A stretch of 64,000 nt of DNA from Bacteroidales bacterium (GTDB taxonomy: Bacteria; Bacteroidota; Bacteroidia; Bacteroidales; F082). Below the pieces are notes generated by a model. It was not told the origin of the DNA. It saw only the letters and a list, made by a program, of their open reading frames with translations, and searched no databases. Below, piece by piece: positions 10,678 to 22,366 of this stretch. The stretch is from NCBI GenBank assembly GCA_017539045.1, contig JAFYHS010000004.1, positions 1 through 64,000 on the forward strand, written 5' to 3'. Made by a program: the position numbers and the translations under genes. Each line of letters begins with the position of its first letter. The stretch's first letter is position 1.

Positions 10678-13155
10678 CTGATAATAAACTCGTTTTACCC
10701 GTTGTGATACGCGGGTCATGATTTCATAAGGTATCGTCTGACAGGCCCGGGCGATGTCATTGATATCGTGTTCGGCGTCAAAGATAACCACGGTGTCGCC
10801 CTCGGTGGCTTCCACCTCGGTGAGGTCGAGCATGCACATGTCCATGCAGATGTCACCAACAATTTTCACGGGCTTATTATGCACATAGAAGGTACCGTTA
10901 CCGTTACCCAGCAGTCGGGAGAGACCGTCGGCATAGCCGATGGGGACGATGCCGATACGCATATCGTGCTCGGCACGGCCGTGACGGTTGTAGCCTATGC
11001 TGTCGCCCGCTGGGATGTGCTTGATTTGGTTGATGGTCGTCTTCAACGACACGACAGTCTCCAAGACACCCTTGTCGGCCTCGCAGGTGGGCACGCCATA
11101 GAGGCCAATGCCCAGACGCACCATGTCGAACTGGTATTGCGGGAAACGCGAGATACCCGCCGTGTTGAGGATATGTCGGATGACCTGAGGGAAGGCCTCC
11201 ACAATCATCTTGCTGCCTTCCTCGAAGTTGTGGATCTGGCTCAAGGTGAATTCGTCCTCGGCGGGGTTGTCGGCAGTGGCCAGATGCGAGAACACGCTCT
11301 TCACATGCAGCATGGGGTTGGCCTGGATGCGACGTATGAGCTCAGGCAGCTCGTCTTTCGAGAAGCCTAGACGGTGCATGCCTGTGTCCAACTTGATGTG
11401 GACATTCAAAGGATGCGCCTCGGGCAAAGCCAGGTTGTCGATGGCTTTCTCGATGAAATCCAAATTACGGAAGCTGAACACCTCGGGCTCAAGGTGGTAT
11501 TTGATGATGTTGTCGTAGCTGTTCACCTCGGGGCTCATCACCATAATGGGCAAATTGATGCCTGCACGACGCAGCTCCACGCCCTCGTCGGCGAAGGCCA
11601 CGGTCAGGTAGTCAACGTTATGGAACTGCAGCACATTGGAGACCTCGAGATTGCCGCTGCCGTAGCCGAAGGCCTTGACCATCACCATGAGCTTGGTCTC
11701 GGGCTTGATCTTGGAGCGGAAGTGGTTGAGGTTGTTGACCAAGTGGTTGAAGTTGATCTCCAACACGGTCTCATGCGCCTTCTCCTGAAGCTCCATGCCA
11801 ATCTGTTCGAACTCGAAGGCACGGGCACCCTTAAGCAGGATGGTCTGGTTGTTGAACTTCGAGAAGGGGAACTGGGCCAGGAAGTCAGGCACATTCTTAT
11901 AGAAATAGGTCTCCATGTCGAATTTGTTGGCCTGCCGCGAGATGGCCTCGCCGATGCCGATGAGCATATCGACCTTCTTGTTCTTCAGCAGTTGACCAAT
12001 CTCGGTATAGAGGTCGATCTCGTTGCGGCCACTCTGTAAGATGTCGGACAGGATCACCGTGCGTTGGCGGTGCTGGCGCTGTTGTTTCATCACGTCGAGG
12101 GCGATGGCCAACGAGTTGACATCGGAGTTGTAGTAGTCGTTGATGATGGTGCAGTTGTTGACTCCCGCTTTGATCTCGAGACGCATGGCTATGGAAGCCA
12201 GGGTCTTGAGACGTTCAGCGAGGGTGGCAGGCTGTAGGCCCATGAGCAGACCCACAGCGACGCAGTGAACAGCATTCTCAACGGAGGCGTCGTCGCCAAA
12301 GGGGATGACAAATTCCATCGTGTTGCCTTGATAGACGCATTCGATGGAGGCCGTCTTACCCCGTTTGTTCACCTGCTTCACGAACAAGTCGGCCTCGTCG
12401 AACTTACGGCTCCAGGTGAACAGTTTCACCTTCGACGACATGCCCGAGCGGATGACCACTTGTTGTATCTCAGAATAGTCCATGCAATAGACCAGCTGTT
12501 CGGCCTTGGTGAAGAGGTTGAGCTTCTCCCCTGCCTTTTGGGCACGGTTGATGAAGTTCTCGTCGTGGGCCTGACCGATATTGGTGAAAACACCTATGTT
12601 TGGGCGTATGATGTCCTGCAGGGCCATCATCTCGTCGGGCTCGGAGATGCCGGCCTCGAAGATGGCAAGGTCGTAGTTGGCGCTCATCTGCCATACCGAC
12701 AGCGGAACGCCCACCTGCGAGTTGTAGCTCTTGGGGCTGCGCACGATGCTATAGTCGGGACTAAAGATCTGGTAGAGCCATTCCTTGACGATGGTCTTGC
12801 CGTTACTGCCCGTGATGCCGATGACGGGGATGTCGAACTGACGGCGGTGGTAAGCCGCAAGGGCTTGAAGGGCCTTCAACGTGTCGCTGACGACAATGAA
12901 AACGGCGCCAGGATAGTCGGCCTCAGGCTTGTGACTCACCACAAAGGCGCGTACGCCCTTGTCGTAGAGATCGGCGATGTATCTATGTCCGTCGTTGCGG
13001 GAGCTCTTCAAGGCGAAGAACAGCGCTTGGGCGGGATCCATCAGATGGCGGCTGTCGATGAGCAGGTCGCAGACCTTACGCTCGGGAGCACCACCTTGCA
13101 GTTGCCCGTTGACGACTTCGGCGACTTTCTGTAGAGAATAGGACTGGTGTTGCAT
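10672..13155 (-). CDS. murF-alr: Bifunctional UDP-MurNAc-tripeptide:D-Ala-D-Ala ligase / alanine racemase
   Basis: An 827-residue fusion of two cytoplasmic peptidoglycan-precursor enzymes. Residues ~1-450 are MurF, which adds D-Ala-D-Ala to UDP-MurNAc-tripeptide, with the ATP loop GSNGKT at 116-121. Residues ~455-827 are a PLP-dependent alanine racemase making the D-Ala; the PLP lysine is Lys494 in VKAFGYGSG (VKANAYGHG in the family), and the catalytic Tyr region is [11 protein letters not shown]. The fusion is usual in Bacteroidota. The ATG at 13155 is chosen because the MurF alignment starts there and a -7 box lies just upstream; the frame stays open a further 89 codons without similarity. 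Confidence 0.96.
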   Translation of the reverse strand: MQHQSYSLQKVAEVVNGQLQGGAPERKVCDLLIDSRHLMDPAQALFFALKSSRNDGHRYIADLYDKGVRAFVVSHKPEADYPGAVFIVVSDTLKALQALAAYHRRQFDIPVIGITGSNGKTIVKEWLYQIFSPDYSIVRSPKSYNSQVGVPLSVWQMSANYDLAIFEAGISEPDEMMALQDIIRPNIGVFTNIGQAHDENFINRAQKAGEKLNLFTKAEQLVYCMDYSEIQQVVIRSGMSSKVKLFTWSRKFDEADLFVKQVNKRGKTASIECVYQGNTMEFVIPFGDDASVENAVHCVAVGLLMGLQPATLAERLKTLASIAMRLEIKAGVNNCTIINDYYNSDVNSLAIALDVMKQQRQHRQRTVILSDILQSGRNEIDLYTEIGQLLKNKKVDMLIGIGEAISRQANKFDMETYFYKNVPDFLAQFPFSKFNNQTILLKGARAFEFEQIGMELQEKAHETVLEINFNHLVNNLNHFRSKIKPETKLMVMVKAFGYGSGNLEVSNVLQFHNVDYLTVAFADEGVELRRAGINLPIMVMSPEVNSYDNIIKYHLEPEVFSFRNLDFIEKAIDNLALPEAHPLNVHIKLDTGMHRLGFSKDELPELIRRIQANPMLHVKSVFSHLATADNPAEDEFTLSQIHNFEEGSKMIVEAFPQVIRHILNTAGISRFPQYQFDMVRLGIGLYGVPTCEADKGVLETVVSLKTTINQIKHIPAGDSIGYNRHGRAEHDMRIGIVPIGYADGLSRLLGNGNGTFYVHNKPVKIVGDICMDMCMLDLTEVEATEGDTVVIFDAEHDINDIARACQTIPYEIMTRVSQRVKRVYYQE

Positions 13156-13174
13156 GCTGTTCTGAAAAATTATG

Positions 13175-13182
13175 CAAAAATA
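13175..13182 (-). promoter_or_regulatory. Putative -7 box of murF-alr
   Basis: TATTTTTG on the minus strand, 19 nt before the murF-alr ATG. It supports the start at 13155. Confidence 0.5.
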
Positions 13183-13226
13183 AGGCTTTTCTGCGAAAGC
13201 GGACACTGCCTTTTCGAAAAAAACGC

Positions 13227-13234
13227 TACCTTTG
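13227..13234 (+). promoter_or_regulatory. Putative -7 box of pssA
   Basis: TACCTTTG, 20 nt before the pssA ATG, back-to-back with the murF-alr promoter. It makes the start at 13255 more likely than longer in-frame alternatives. Confidence 0.6.
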
Positions 13235-13254
13235 TACCAACAAAAAAGAGAACC

Positions 13255-13986
13255 ATGAGTTTCAAGCGACACATCCCTAACGCCATCACTTGCGGCAACC
13301 TCGTCTCGGGCTGTCTCTCCATCCTCTTTCTCACCCAAGGCATGCCCGTCAAGGCGGCCATCATGATCTTCGTGGCTGGACTCTTCGACTTCTTTGACGG
13401 TTTCGCCGCACGGTTGCTTCATGCGAAATCGCCCATCGGCGCTGACCTGGACTCCTTGTCGGACATGGTCTCCTTCGGCGTGGCTCCCGGGTTCATCATG
13501 TATTGGCTGATGAGCCAGTATTTCGATTCCCAGCTATGGCTTTACGAATGGTGGCGTCCTATTGGAGACTTCAATGTATTACCTTGTTTGGCCTTTTTCC
13601 TGCCCGTGTTTTCAGCCATCCGTTTGGCCAAGTTCAACATTGACAGCACACAAACGACCACTTTCCGAGGCATCCCTGCCCCCGGCATGGCCATTTTCAT
13701 AGCTTCGTTGCCATTGGCACTTAGCCAAGTAGGTCATCTCACCGATGGCGCGTTAAGCTATTGGGCCTGCCTCGGCATCACGCTCATCTTTTCTTTCATG
13801 ATGGTGAGTCGCATGAGGTTTTTCTCGTTTAAAATGAAGTCAGCGGGATGGAAAGGCAACGAGGTACGGTGGATCTTCCTCGCCATTGCGGTTGTCGGCT
13901 TTGCCATCTTCAGATGGCTGGCCTTGCCTTTCGTGATGATACTGTACGTGTTGCTATCGATATTCTTTGCGGAGCGGATGGAGTGA
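13255..13986 (+). CDS. pssA: CDP-diacylglycerol--serine O-phosphatidyltransferase
   Basis: A 243-residue multi-pass inner-membrane enzyme that makes phosphatidylserine, the precursor of phosphatidylethanolamine, from CDP-diacylglycerol and serine. The CDP-alcohol phosphotransferase signature DG-x2-AR-x8-G-x3-D-x3-D is complete: Asp48-Gly49, Arg53, Gly62, Asp66, Asp70. About seven hydrophobic segments follow. It opens with IPNAITCGNLVSGCLSI, typical of the type II PssA family. Transcribed alone. Confidence 0.93.
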   Translation: MSFKRHIPNAITCGNLVSGCLSILFLTQGMPVKAAIMIFVAGLFDFFDGFAARLLHAKSPIGADLDSLSDMVSFGVAPGFIMYWLMSQYFDSQLWLYEWWRPIGDFNVLPCLAFFLPVFSAIRLAKFNIDSTQTTTFRGIPAPGMAIFIASLPLALSQVGHLTDGALSYWACLGITLIFSFMMVSRMRFFSFKMKSAGWKGNEVRWIFLAIAVVGFAIFRWLALPFVMILYVLLSIFFAERME

Positions 13987-13993
13987 TTCTCTC

Positions 13994-14731
13994 CTACAAT
14001 TCCTTCTTATGTAAAATGAAATTATGCCCGAGATACACCTCGCGGACATGTTCGTCGGCGGCCAACTGCTCAGGCTCACCCGACATGAGCACCTTACCGT
14101 CAAAGAGCAAATAGGCACGGTCGGTGATACTCAGTGTCTCGTGCACATTGTGGTCGGTGATGAGAACGCCAATGTTCTTCCGTTTCAGCTTGAAGATGAT
14201 ACGTTGGATGTCTTCCACGGCGATGGGGTCGACGCCGGCAAAAGGCTCATCCAAAAGGATGAAATTGGGGTCGACGGCCAAGGCACGGGCGATCTCGGTG
14301 CGACGGCGCTCGCCACCTGAGAGCTGTATGCCCTTGCTCTTACGCACGTGTTGCAAACCAAACTCCTCGAGCAACGCCTCCAGCTTTTCGCTCTGCTGTT
14401 GTTTGGTCAAGCCTTTCTTGAATTGCATCACAGAGGCGATGTTGTCTTCCACTGTCATCTGACGGAACACCGATGCCTCTTGCGCCAGATAGCCTATGCC
14501 GATCTGGGCACGCTTGTACATAGGTAGTTCGGAGATATCGTCACCGTCGAGGAAGACCTTGCCCGAAAAGGGCTTGATGAGACCCACCACCATGTAGAAC
14601 GTAGTGGTCTTGCCTGCGCCGTTGGGACCCAACAGACCGACGATCTCGCCTTGTTCGACCTCGATGTCAACGTCGTTGACCACGGTGCGCTGACCGTATT
14701 TCTTGACCAGATGCTCAGTGCGTAGTTTCAT
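13994..14731 (-). CDS. lptB: LPS export ABC transporter ATP-binding protein
   Basis: The 245-residue ATPase that powers the LptB2FG extractor pulling LPS from the inner membrane. Walker A is GPNGAGKT (about residues 35-42), the signature LSGGERRR, Walker B FILLDEP, and the switch His is in [10 protein letters not shown]. The family hallmark LGHNFIL is near the C-terminus. It starts 1 nt after the kdsD stop, so kdsD-lptB is an LPS operon; an LptF/G-type permease lies elsewhere in the window (31709-33169). Confidence 0.95.
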   Translation of the reverse strand: MKLRTEHLVKKYGQRTVVNDVDIEVEQGEIVGLLGPNGAGKTTTFYMVVGLIKPFSGKVFLDGDDISELPMYKRAQIGIGYLAQEASVFRQMTVEDNIASVMQFKKGLTKQQQSEKLEALLEEFGLQHVRKSKGIQLSGGERRRTEIARALAVDPNFILLDEPFAGVDPIAVEDIQRIIFKLKRKNIGVLITDHNVHETLSITDRAYLLFDGKVLMSGEPEQLAADEHVREVYLGHNFILHKKEL

Positions 14732-14732
14732 A

Positions 14733-15698
14733 TCAGAAGATTCCTTCCTTTAAAATATCGTGTAAATGGATGATACCCAAATATTTGCCTTCATGCATCA
14801 CGGGCAATTGGGTAATGCTGTTGTGCCGCATCTTATGGAGTGCGTCAACCACCAGGGCTTCGTCGTCGATGGTCTTGGGGTTGGTGGTCATGATTTGGGC
14901 GGCCTTCACATGTTCGATGTCGGGGCCGTTCATGAGCATGCGACGCAAGTCTCCGTCGGTGATGATACCAAGCAACCTGTCACCGTCGCATACCACGGTT
15001 GCGCCAAGACGTTTGTGGGTCATCTCTATGATGACTTGGGTAAGGTTGTCGTCAGGCCCCACTTCAGGGCGTTCATTGTGGACATAAAGGTCTTTCACCC
15101 GGAGATAAAGCTGTTTGCCTAGTGCACCGCCAGGATGGAATTTGGCGAAGTCTTCCGTAGAGAAGCCGCGGCATTTCATCAATATGAGTGCAAGGGCGTC
15201 GCCCATGACGAGTTGTGCCGTGGTGCTACTGGTGGGGGCCAAACTGTCGGGCATAGCCTCATCGGAGACACTAACGTCGAGGACATAGTCGGCTTGTTGG
15301 GCCAGATACGACTTGGGGTTGCCTACCATGGCCACGATGCGGTTGCCTCTCAGCTTGATGAGTGGCACCAGCACCTTGATCTCGGGGGTCTCGCCACTCT
15401 TCGAGAGGACGACCACGATATCGCCCTCGCGGACGATACCCAAGTCGCCATGGATGGCGTCAGCGGCATGCATGAAGACTGCCGTGGTACCTGTCGAGTT
15501 CAGCGTCGCCACAATCTTCTGGGCGATGATGGCACTCTTACCAATACCCGTGAAAACAAGATTCCCCTTGTTCTCCAACAGCAGCTCCACCGTATTTTGG
15601 AAATCTTCATTGATTTGACGCTTCAGCCCTAGAATTGCAGCAGCTTCATTTTCAATGATTTGACCCGCCAATTCAATAATCGACTCATTTTTTTTCAT
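14733..15698 (-). CDS. kdsD: D-arabinose-5-phosphate isomerase (KpsF/GutQ family)
   Basis: A 321-residue enzyme converting ribulose 5-phosphate to arabinose 5-phosphate, the first step to Kdo of the LPS inner core. The SIS sugar-isomerase domain covers ~35-165 ([40 protein letters not shown]) and two CBS domains ~205-321. It is the upstream partner of lptB. kdtA, which transfers Kdo, is at 52339. The possible second ATG within [10 protein letters not shown] is not needed; the ATG at 15698 gives the full N-terminal helix. Confidence 0.94.
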   Translation of the reverse strand: MKKNESIIELAGQIIENEAAAILGLKRQINEDFQNTVELLLENKGNLVFTGIGKSAIIAQKIVATLNSTGTTAVFMHAADAIHGDLGIVREGDIVVVLSKSGETPEIKVLVPLIKLRGNRIVAMVGNPKSYLAQQADYVLDVSVSDEAMPDSLAPTSSTTAQLVMGDALALILMKCRGFSTEDFAKFHPGGALGKQLYLRVKDLYVHNERPEVGPDDNLTQVIIEMTHKRLGATVVCDGDRLLGIITDGDLRRMLMNGPDIEHVKAAQIMTTNPKTIDDEALVVDALHKMRHNSITQLPVMHEGKYLGIIHLHDILKEGIF

Positions 15699-15739
15699 TT
15701 TTTCTCAGCTTTTTCTTGCTCCGAATGATATAAAAACTA

Positions 15740-15747
15740 TAACTTTG
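15740..15747 (+). promoter_or_regulatory. Putative promoter -7 box upstream of recQ
   Basis: TAACTTTG with CTTG at 15715-15718, 21 nt before the box, giving a fair -33/-7 pair. The implied leader to the recQ ATG is ~95 nt, longer than for most genes in this window. Confidence 0.5.
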
Positions 15748-15838
15748 TCTTTGCGACAAGAAAGGGGAAATACCCTTCTCTAAAACGCAGCTTTTCGTAA
15801 GAGATTGCAAAATAACAGAAAAATTTGGAATATACCAA

Positions 15839-15846
15839 AAGGAGGT
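15839..15846 (+). promoter_or_regulatory. Canonical Shine-Dalgarno site of recQ
   Basis: AAGGAGGT, a perfect anti-SD complement, 4 nt before the recQ ATG. Bacteroidota rarely use SD sequences and most genes in this window have none, so this one stands out and fixes the recQ start. Confidence 0.8.
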
Positions 15847-15850
15847 ACCC

Positions 15851-18058
<2,208 letters not shown>

Positions 18059-18064
18059 TCGAAG

Positions 18065-18454
18065 ATGAAAAGACTATCATTCATCGTTTTGCTCTTTGTC
18101 CTTGTGACCGCCTGTGGCCACAAGGACAAAGGCTTTATGCCCGAACGGCTGCTCACCGAGCAGGAGATGATCGACGTGATGACCGACGTACAGATTATCG
18201 AAGCCGACATCAACTTCCAGAAAAACCAGGAGCGTGAGCGTGACCCCAACGATACGACCACTGTCATGGCCAAGGACTACATCAAGATCACTCGGTCATA
18301 TTACCAACAAATGTTTGAGCATTACGGCATCAACGACAGCATCTTCACGCAGAACATGAGGTATTACACCGAACGCCCCGAAGTGTTGGAGCGCATCATG
18401 GACTCGGTGCTGCAACGGCTGACAAAGGAACAGTCTATTTCTTCAGCTCAGTAG
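18065..18454 (+). CDS. DUF4296 family lipoprotein
   Basis: 129 residues with a lipoprotein signal (MKRLSFIVLLFVLVTAC, lipid-modified Cys17). The mature part is helical and acidic (ERLLTEQEMIDVMTDVQIIEADI), the hallmark of DUF4296, a Bacteroidota-only envelope family of unknown function. It follows recQ by 6 nt, probably in one transcript. Its last 20 nt overlap the 3' end of the convergent lipoprotein gene. Confidence 0.85.
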   Translation: MKRLSFIVLLFVLVTACGHKDKGFMPERLLTEQEMIDVMTDVQIIEADINFQKNQERERDPNDTTTVMAKDYIKITRSYYQQMFEHYGINDSIFTQNMRYYTERPEVLERIMDSVLQRLTKEQSISSAQ

Positions 18455-19484
18455 CAATCAAATCATTCAATTTCTTGGCGGCATCGATCAACATGCTCTC
18501 GTCCGTTGGGACGGGCACGGGCTTAGTGTTCAACCGGTTCAAAGTCTCCGCAGAACAGGCCTCGCGGTCGCCCTTGATGGTGGTGTAGTCGTTCTTGAAG
18601 GTGGATTTCACCTCGAAGGGGACGACAGCCAAGGCACGATAACCATGGGCGTCGTAGTATTTCAGCGCTCCCGAAACAGTAACGGTTTTGTTTTGCGAGT
18701 GGTCGGTCACCTCCACGGTCTTGCCACCATTGGTCTCTTTGAAAGTCACCTCGTCGAGACGGTTGGGCGTGACCTGAACATCGCTAATGGCGACCATCAC
18801 CTCAGCGTCTTTGTCTCTCATGCGGCGTATGGCCGTCATCACATTGGCCGGCACCTCGCCCTCATCAAAACTCAAAACGGCATTGGCAAAGCCACCCCCC
18901 AAGGGGCGCTCGTCGTCATTGTCGATGGCGACAAACACGCGGTCGGCCGCGCACAACAGGCTTTTCTTCTTCAGCAGAGGCAGGTTGCTGTTTTCCGCAT
19001 TGGTGCGTTGCAGCTGCATGATATATTTGTCCGCCTCCTCGACATCGGCTTTCGAGCCCGAGTTCAGCAGTTGGTTTGCCTTCGCCACCAGGAACGCCTC
19101 GGCATGGTTGCGGGCCACCGTCATGTCGTCGTCGAGGTCGAGCGGCACATAGTTCATGCCCTGCTTGACGTTTTTGGGGAAGCAGGCCAAGGCCTCGTTA
19201 CGGCCTTTCATGCTGCAATAGCGTTGGTAAATCTCGGGCCACACGTCAGGTTGTCCCGTGGCTTTCAAAGCCTGGATGCGCTCGTGGTCAGCCTGGTTGG
19301 CCTTGTGAAAAGAAGCCGCCACATAGTTGATTTGCTTGGCGTTCAAGTCGCCGTCGCAGATGTCGGACGCCACACGCTGGATCACCTGGTCGTATTCTTG
19401 GGCTTCATAAAGTTTCTTGGTCGTGTTGCAGGCAGTGAGCATCGCACCGAGCAACAAGGCGGGAATCAGTCTCAGATATTTCAT
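18435..19484 (-). CDS. Lipoprotein of unknown function
   Basis: 349 residues with a lipobox (LLGAMLTAC, Cys19). The mature N-terminal half is helical with a tetratricopeptide-like feel (LYEAQEYDQVIQRVASDI; KANQADHERIQALKATG; EEADKYIMQLQRTNAENSN); the C-terminal half looks beta-rich (VMVAISDVQVTPNRL; KTVTVSGALKYYDAHGYRAL). I do not recognise the family. Probably periplasm-facing, as no acidic outer-membrane export signal follows the Cys. Convergent with the DUF4296 gene; the next gene (prenyl synthase) is divergent. Confidence 0.75.
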   Translation of the reverse strand: MKYLRLIPALLLGAMLTACNTTKKLYEAQEYDQVIQRVASDICDGDLNAKQINYVAASFHKANQADHERIQALKATGQPDVWPEIYQRYCSMKGRNEALACFPKNVKQGMNYVPLDLDDDMTVARNHAEAFLVAKANQLLNSGSKADVEEADKYIMQLQRTNAENSNLPLLKKKSLLCAADRVFVAIDNDDERPLGGGFANAVLSFDEGEVPANVMTAIRRMRDKDAEVMVAISDVQVTPNRLDEVTFKETNGGKTVEVTDHSQNKTVTVSGALKYYDAHGYRALAVVPFEVKSTFKNDYTTIKGDREACSAETLNRLNTKPVPVPTDESMLIDAAKKLNDLIATELKK

Positions 19485-19515
19485 TGTTGTTTTGTATTTA
19501 TTACACTATTAAACG

Positions 19516-19546
19516 GGCCCTTCGAAGAGCTCAGGGACCCTGAACA
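19516..19546. repeat. Cluster of short palindromes between divergent genes
   Basis: CTTCGAAG (19520-19527), GAGCTC (19526-19531) and TCAGGGACCCTGA (19531-19543) abut in the 144-nt gap upstream of the lipoprotein and prenyl synthase genes. Possibly a degraded repeat or operator; no second copy is seen in this window. Confidence 0.4.
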
Positions 19547-19598
19547 AGGTAAAAACCACAAATTTCGCTCCAAAATTGTCCAATCGGGAATAAATCTT

Positions 19599-19606
19599 TA
19601 ATTTTG
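19599..19606 (+). promoter_or_regulatory. Putative promoter -7 box of the prenyl synthase gene
   Basis: TAATTTTG with TTG at 19576-19578, 20 nt before it; the ATG is 22 nt downstream. A good -33/-7 pair. Confidence 0.6.
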
Positions 19607-19628
19607 TGGCACCGAAACCTTTATTTTC

Positions 19629-20600
19629 ATGGAAAAAATCAAGCAACTGCAACAGGATTTCGCCGATTTCTTGGCGAAAACCGACTTCAACGGACAGCCG
19701 AAGGAGTTATTTGAACCCATAGCCTATACCATCCTGCAGAGTGGCAAACGCCTCCGCCCCATGCTCTGTCTGTTAGCCAACGAGATGTTTGGTGGCGACG
19801 AGCAGGAAGCTCTTTGGCCCGCCTTGGCTTTGGAGACTTTCCACAACTTCACTCTCATCCACGATGACATCATGGACAAGGCCCCTATGCGCCGTGGAAT
19901 GCCGACGGTCTACCAAAAATGGAATGCCGACATCGCCATCCTCTCTGGCGATGCCATGCTGGCCAAGGCCTTCCAATTTGCCCTCAAGCCCAAGCAAGGT
20001 GCAGAACTTGCCCAACAACTCGCCAAAGTTGCCATCGAAATCTGTGAGGGGCAGCAGATGGACCTCAATTTCGAGACCCTCGGCAACGTCACCATCCCCG
20101 AATACTTGGAGATGATTCGACTGAAGACAGCGGTGCTGTTGGCCACAGCCCTGCAGATGGGGGCCACAGCTGCAGGAGCAGATGAAAACGACATCCATCA
20201 TCTATACAACTTCGGCATCAATCTGGGCATGAGCTTCCAGCTGCAAGACGACATCCTCGACCTCTACAGCGACGTGAAGGTATTCGGCAAACGCCATGGC
20301 GGCGACATCGCCGACAACAAGAAGACTTATCTCTACTTGAAAGCATTGGAAATGGCAGCGGAACGCGACCGCAAACGCCTCCAACAGCTCTTCACCCTTC
20401 GCATCGACCACGACGAAGAGGAGAAGATCGAAGAGGTGCAATCCATTTACGACCGCCTACACGTGAAAGAAGCCGTCGAAGCGGTGATGCTCGAATACGA
20501 CCGCAAGGCTTTCGAGGATTTGGATGCCCTCAGCCTACCTGAAGAAAAGAAAAAGCACCTCCGCACTTATGCAGAGATGCTTTCTGGTAGGAAGAAATAA
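19629..20600 (+). CDS. Trans-isoprenyl diphosphate synthase
   Basis: A 323-residue polyprenyl synthetase that condenses isopentenyl diphosphate with allylic diphosphates. First Asp-rich motif DDIMD at 79-83 followed by RRG; second motif DDILD at 207-211. Phe74, five residues before the first motif, is a bulky residue at the position that limits chain length in short-chain (FPP/GGPP) synthases; the product length is nevertheless an inference. It would feed quinone or undecaprenyl pathways. Transcribed alone, convergent with the Lys-rich protein gene. Confidence 0.88.
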   Translation: MEKIKQLQQDFADFLAKTDFNGQPKELFEPIAYTILQSGKRLRPMLCLLANEMFGGDEQEALWPALALETFHNFTLIHDDIMDKAPMRRGMPTVYQKWNADIAILSGDAMLAKAFQFALKPKQGAELAQQLAKVAIEICEGQQMDLNFETLGNVTIPEYLEMIRLKTAVLLATALQMGATAAGADENDIHHLYNFGINLGMSFQLQDDILDLYSDVKVFGKRHGGDIADNKKTYLYLKALEMAAERDRKRLQQLFTLRIDHDEEEKIEEVQSIYDRLHVKEAVEAVMLEYDRKAFEDLDALSLPEEKKKHLRTYAEMLSGRKK

Positions 20601-20605
20601 CCCGA

Positions 20606-21031
20606 TTATTGCTCGGTTGCAACACGTTTGGCGGGCGCATTCTTCATGTGCTTGCGCTCTTTAGCGGCTTCATGCTTGCGCACTTTCTTTCCGTCGACTT
20701 TCAGCGCCTTTTTTTCAGTCCTGACTTTTCTGTCGGCTCTGAGTTTCTTGTCGGCAGCCACCTTCTTGTCGCTATCTGCCTTTTTGGCATCGCAGCACTC
20801 AGCGTTTTTCTGCTTGTCGGCCGAAATCTTCTTGTCAGCGCAGCAGTCATCGGTCTTCTTCACTGGCTCTTGTGCAACGGTAGTCGTCGAAGGCGTTTCA
20901 GCCTTTGTAGTCACCTTGGCGGCCTCCGCCTTCTTCACTTTCACTTCAGCATTCTGGGCATTCGCAGTCTGAATGCTCATGGCACCGATGGCAAACATGG
21001 CCATGACGCCCAATAAGATGGTTTTCTTCAT
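20606..21031 (-). CDS. Secreted Lys-rich protein with paired cysteines
   Basis: 141 residues with a signal peptide (cleavage near TANAQNAE, residues 23-30). The mature chain is low-complexity and very basic (Lys, Ala, Asp, Val), with two CC motifs in DDCCADKK and AECCDAKK. There is no recognisable fold. The CC pairs could bind metal or form disulfides; the basic repeats could bind polyanions. Both ideas are inference. Single gene, ending 5 nt from the convergent prenyl synthase stop. Confidence 0.7.
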   Translation of the reverse strand: MKKTILLGVMAMFAIGAMSIQTANAQNAEVKVKKAEAAKVTTKAETPSTTTVAQEPVKKTDDCCADKKISADKQKNAECCDAKKADSDKKVAADKKLRADRKVRTEKKALKVDGKKVRKHEAAKERKHMKNAPAKRVATEQ

Positions 21032-21092
21032 TTTGATATAGTATTAGTTTAATTTTACGTCGTCAGATAAATACAAAAACCGTTCCAAAATC

Positions 21093-22304
21093 TCAAGGCA
21101 GAAACAGGCAGCTGTCGCCATAACTAAGGAAACGGAAGCCATGGTCCAAGGCGAAACGGTAGCAGTCTTTCCAACGATCCCCTATGAGTGCCGACACCAG
21201 CAACAGGAGCGTACTCTTGGGTTGATGGAAATTGGTGATGAGGCCTGTGATGACACGCATCTTATAGGATGGCGCTATCATCAAGGCTGTGCTGGCCTCC
21301 AGTCGCGTCAAACCATGCTTGTCGAGATACTCCAAAATGGCTTGCAAGGCATCCGCGGCTGACATATTCTCGTGATCTTCGTATGGGAACCATTGCTCCA
21401 CATGAAGGGGACGCAAGTCCATGCCCTGTTCCTTCAGCATCACGCCAATCCAATAGAGACTCTCCAAAGTACGGGTGCTGGTGGTCCCAACGGGAATGAT
21501 AGGCTTGCCAAATTGTTGCACCAAGTTTTGTATCAGTGATTTGCGGACTATGATGGTCTCTGAGTGCATGGCATGCTCACCGATGGTCTCTGTGGCCACT
21601 GGGCGGAAGGTGCCAGCACCCACATGGAGGGTGACCTCATCGAAATCGAAGCCTTGTTTATGCAAGTCCTCCATCAATGGCTTGGTGAAATGCAGTCCCG
21701 CCGTGGGAGCCGCGACAGAGCCGTCGTAACGGGCGAAGACAGTCTGGTAACGGTCGCGGTCGCTGGGTTCGGCATCACGATGCAGGTAGGGCGGCAACGG
21801 TATCTCGCCCGCAGCCTCGAGCACGGCAGCAAACGACAGGGATTCAGGAGTCCATGAGAACTCAATCTCAGAGTATTGGTCGTTGTGGGCTATGCGATCG
21901 GCAAACAAGGTCACCTTCTCCCCTTTCACCGAGAGCTCCATCGAGAGCTTACCTTCCTTCCAACGCTTGGCATTGCCGACCAGGCATTTCCATCGCACAG
22001 GCGACGCAGCGCTGAAGGCTACCTGATAGTCCTTCTCGGGCTCGAGACAGAACACCTCGATGCGCGATCCCGTCGCCTTATGGAACTGCAAGCGGGCACG
22101 GATGACCTTGGTCTCGTTGAAGACCAGCAAGGCATCCTTGGGCAGGAAGTCGCCCACATGCTTGAACTGGGATTCACTTATCTCATTGTCTTTCAGCACC
22201 AATAGTTTCGAGGCATCACGTTCGGCCAAAGGATATTTGGCGATACGATCCTCGGGCAAAGGGTAGTCGTAGGCTTCAATGGAAATGTCTTTTACAGCGC
22301 TCAT
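21093..22304 (-). CDS. queA: tRNA S-adenosylmethionine ribosyltransferase-isomerase
   Basis: A 403-residue enzyme that moves the ribosyl group of SAM onto 7-aminomethyl-7-deazaguanine in tRNA to make epoxyqueuosine. Conserved blocks: IAKYPLAERDASKLLVL, FNETKVIRARL, PTAGLHFT, VTLHVGAGTFRPV, and the C-terminal LITNFHQPKSTLLLLVSAL. The ATG at 22304 (MSAVKDIS) is chosen because the -7 box at 22320-22327 overlaps the region of a longer in-frame start at 22322. Divergent from gtrA. Confidence 0.96.
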   Translation of the reverse strand: MSAVKDISIEAYDYPLPEDRIAKYPLAERDASKLLVLKDNEISESQFKHVGDFLPKDALLVFNETKVIRARLQFHKATGSRIEVFCLEPEKDYQVAFSAASPVRWKCLVGNAKRWKEGKLSMELSVKGEKVTLFADRIAHNDQYSEIEFSWTPESLSFAAVLEAAGEIPLPPYLHRDAEPSDRDRYQTVFARYDGSVAAPTAGLHFTKPLMEDLHKQGFDFDEVTLHVGAGTFRPVATETIGEHAMHSETIIVRKSLIQNLVQQFGKPIIPVGTTSTRTLESLYWIGVMLKEQGMDLRPLHVEQWFPYEDHENMSAADALQAILEYLDKHGLTRLEASTALMIAPSYKMRVITGLITNFHQPKSTLLLLVSALIGDRWKDCYRFALDHGFRFLSYGDSCLFLP

Positions 22305-22319
22305 CGTTGAAATTTTGCG

Positions 22320-22327
22320 CAAAAGTA
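22320..22327 (-). promoter_or_regulatory. Putative -7 box of queA
   Basis: TACTTTTG on the minus strand, 15 nt before the queA ATG at 22304; back-to-back with the gtrA promoter. Confidence 0.5.
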
Positions 22328-22339
22328 GGGATTTATTCC

Positions 22340-22347
22340 TATTTTTG
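22340..22347 (+). promoter_or_regulatory. Putative -7 box of gtrA
   Basis: TATTTTTG, 19 nt before the gtrA ATG at 22367. Confidence 0.5.
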
Positions 22348-22366
22348 CGCCGTTAAAGCAAAAGAG

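Noticed and set aside
13156..13422. A longer N-terminus for murF-alr
   Set aside because: The extra 89 codons have no MurF similarity, contain the likely promoter box and overlap the divergent pssA promoter and coding region.
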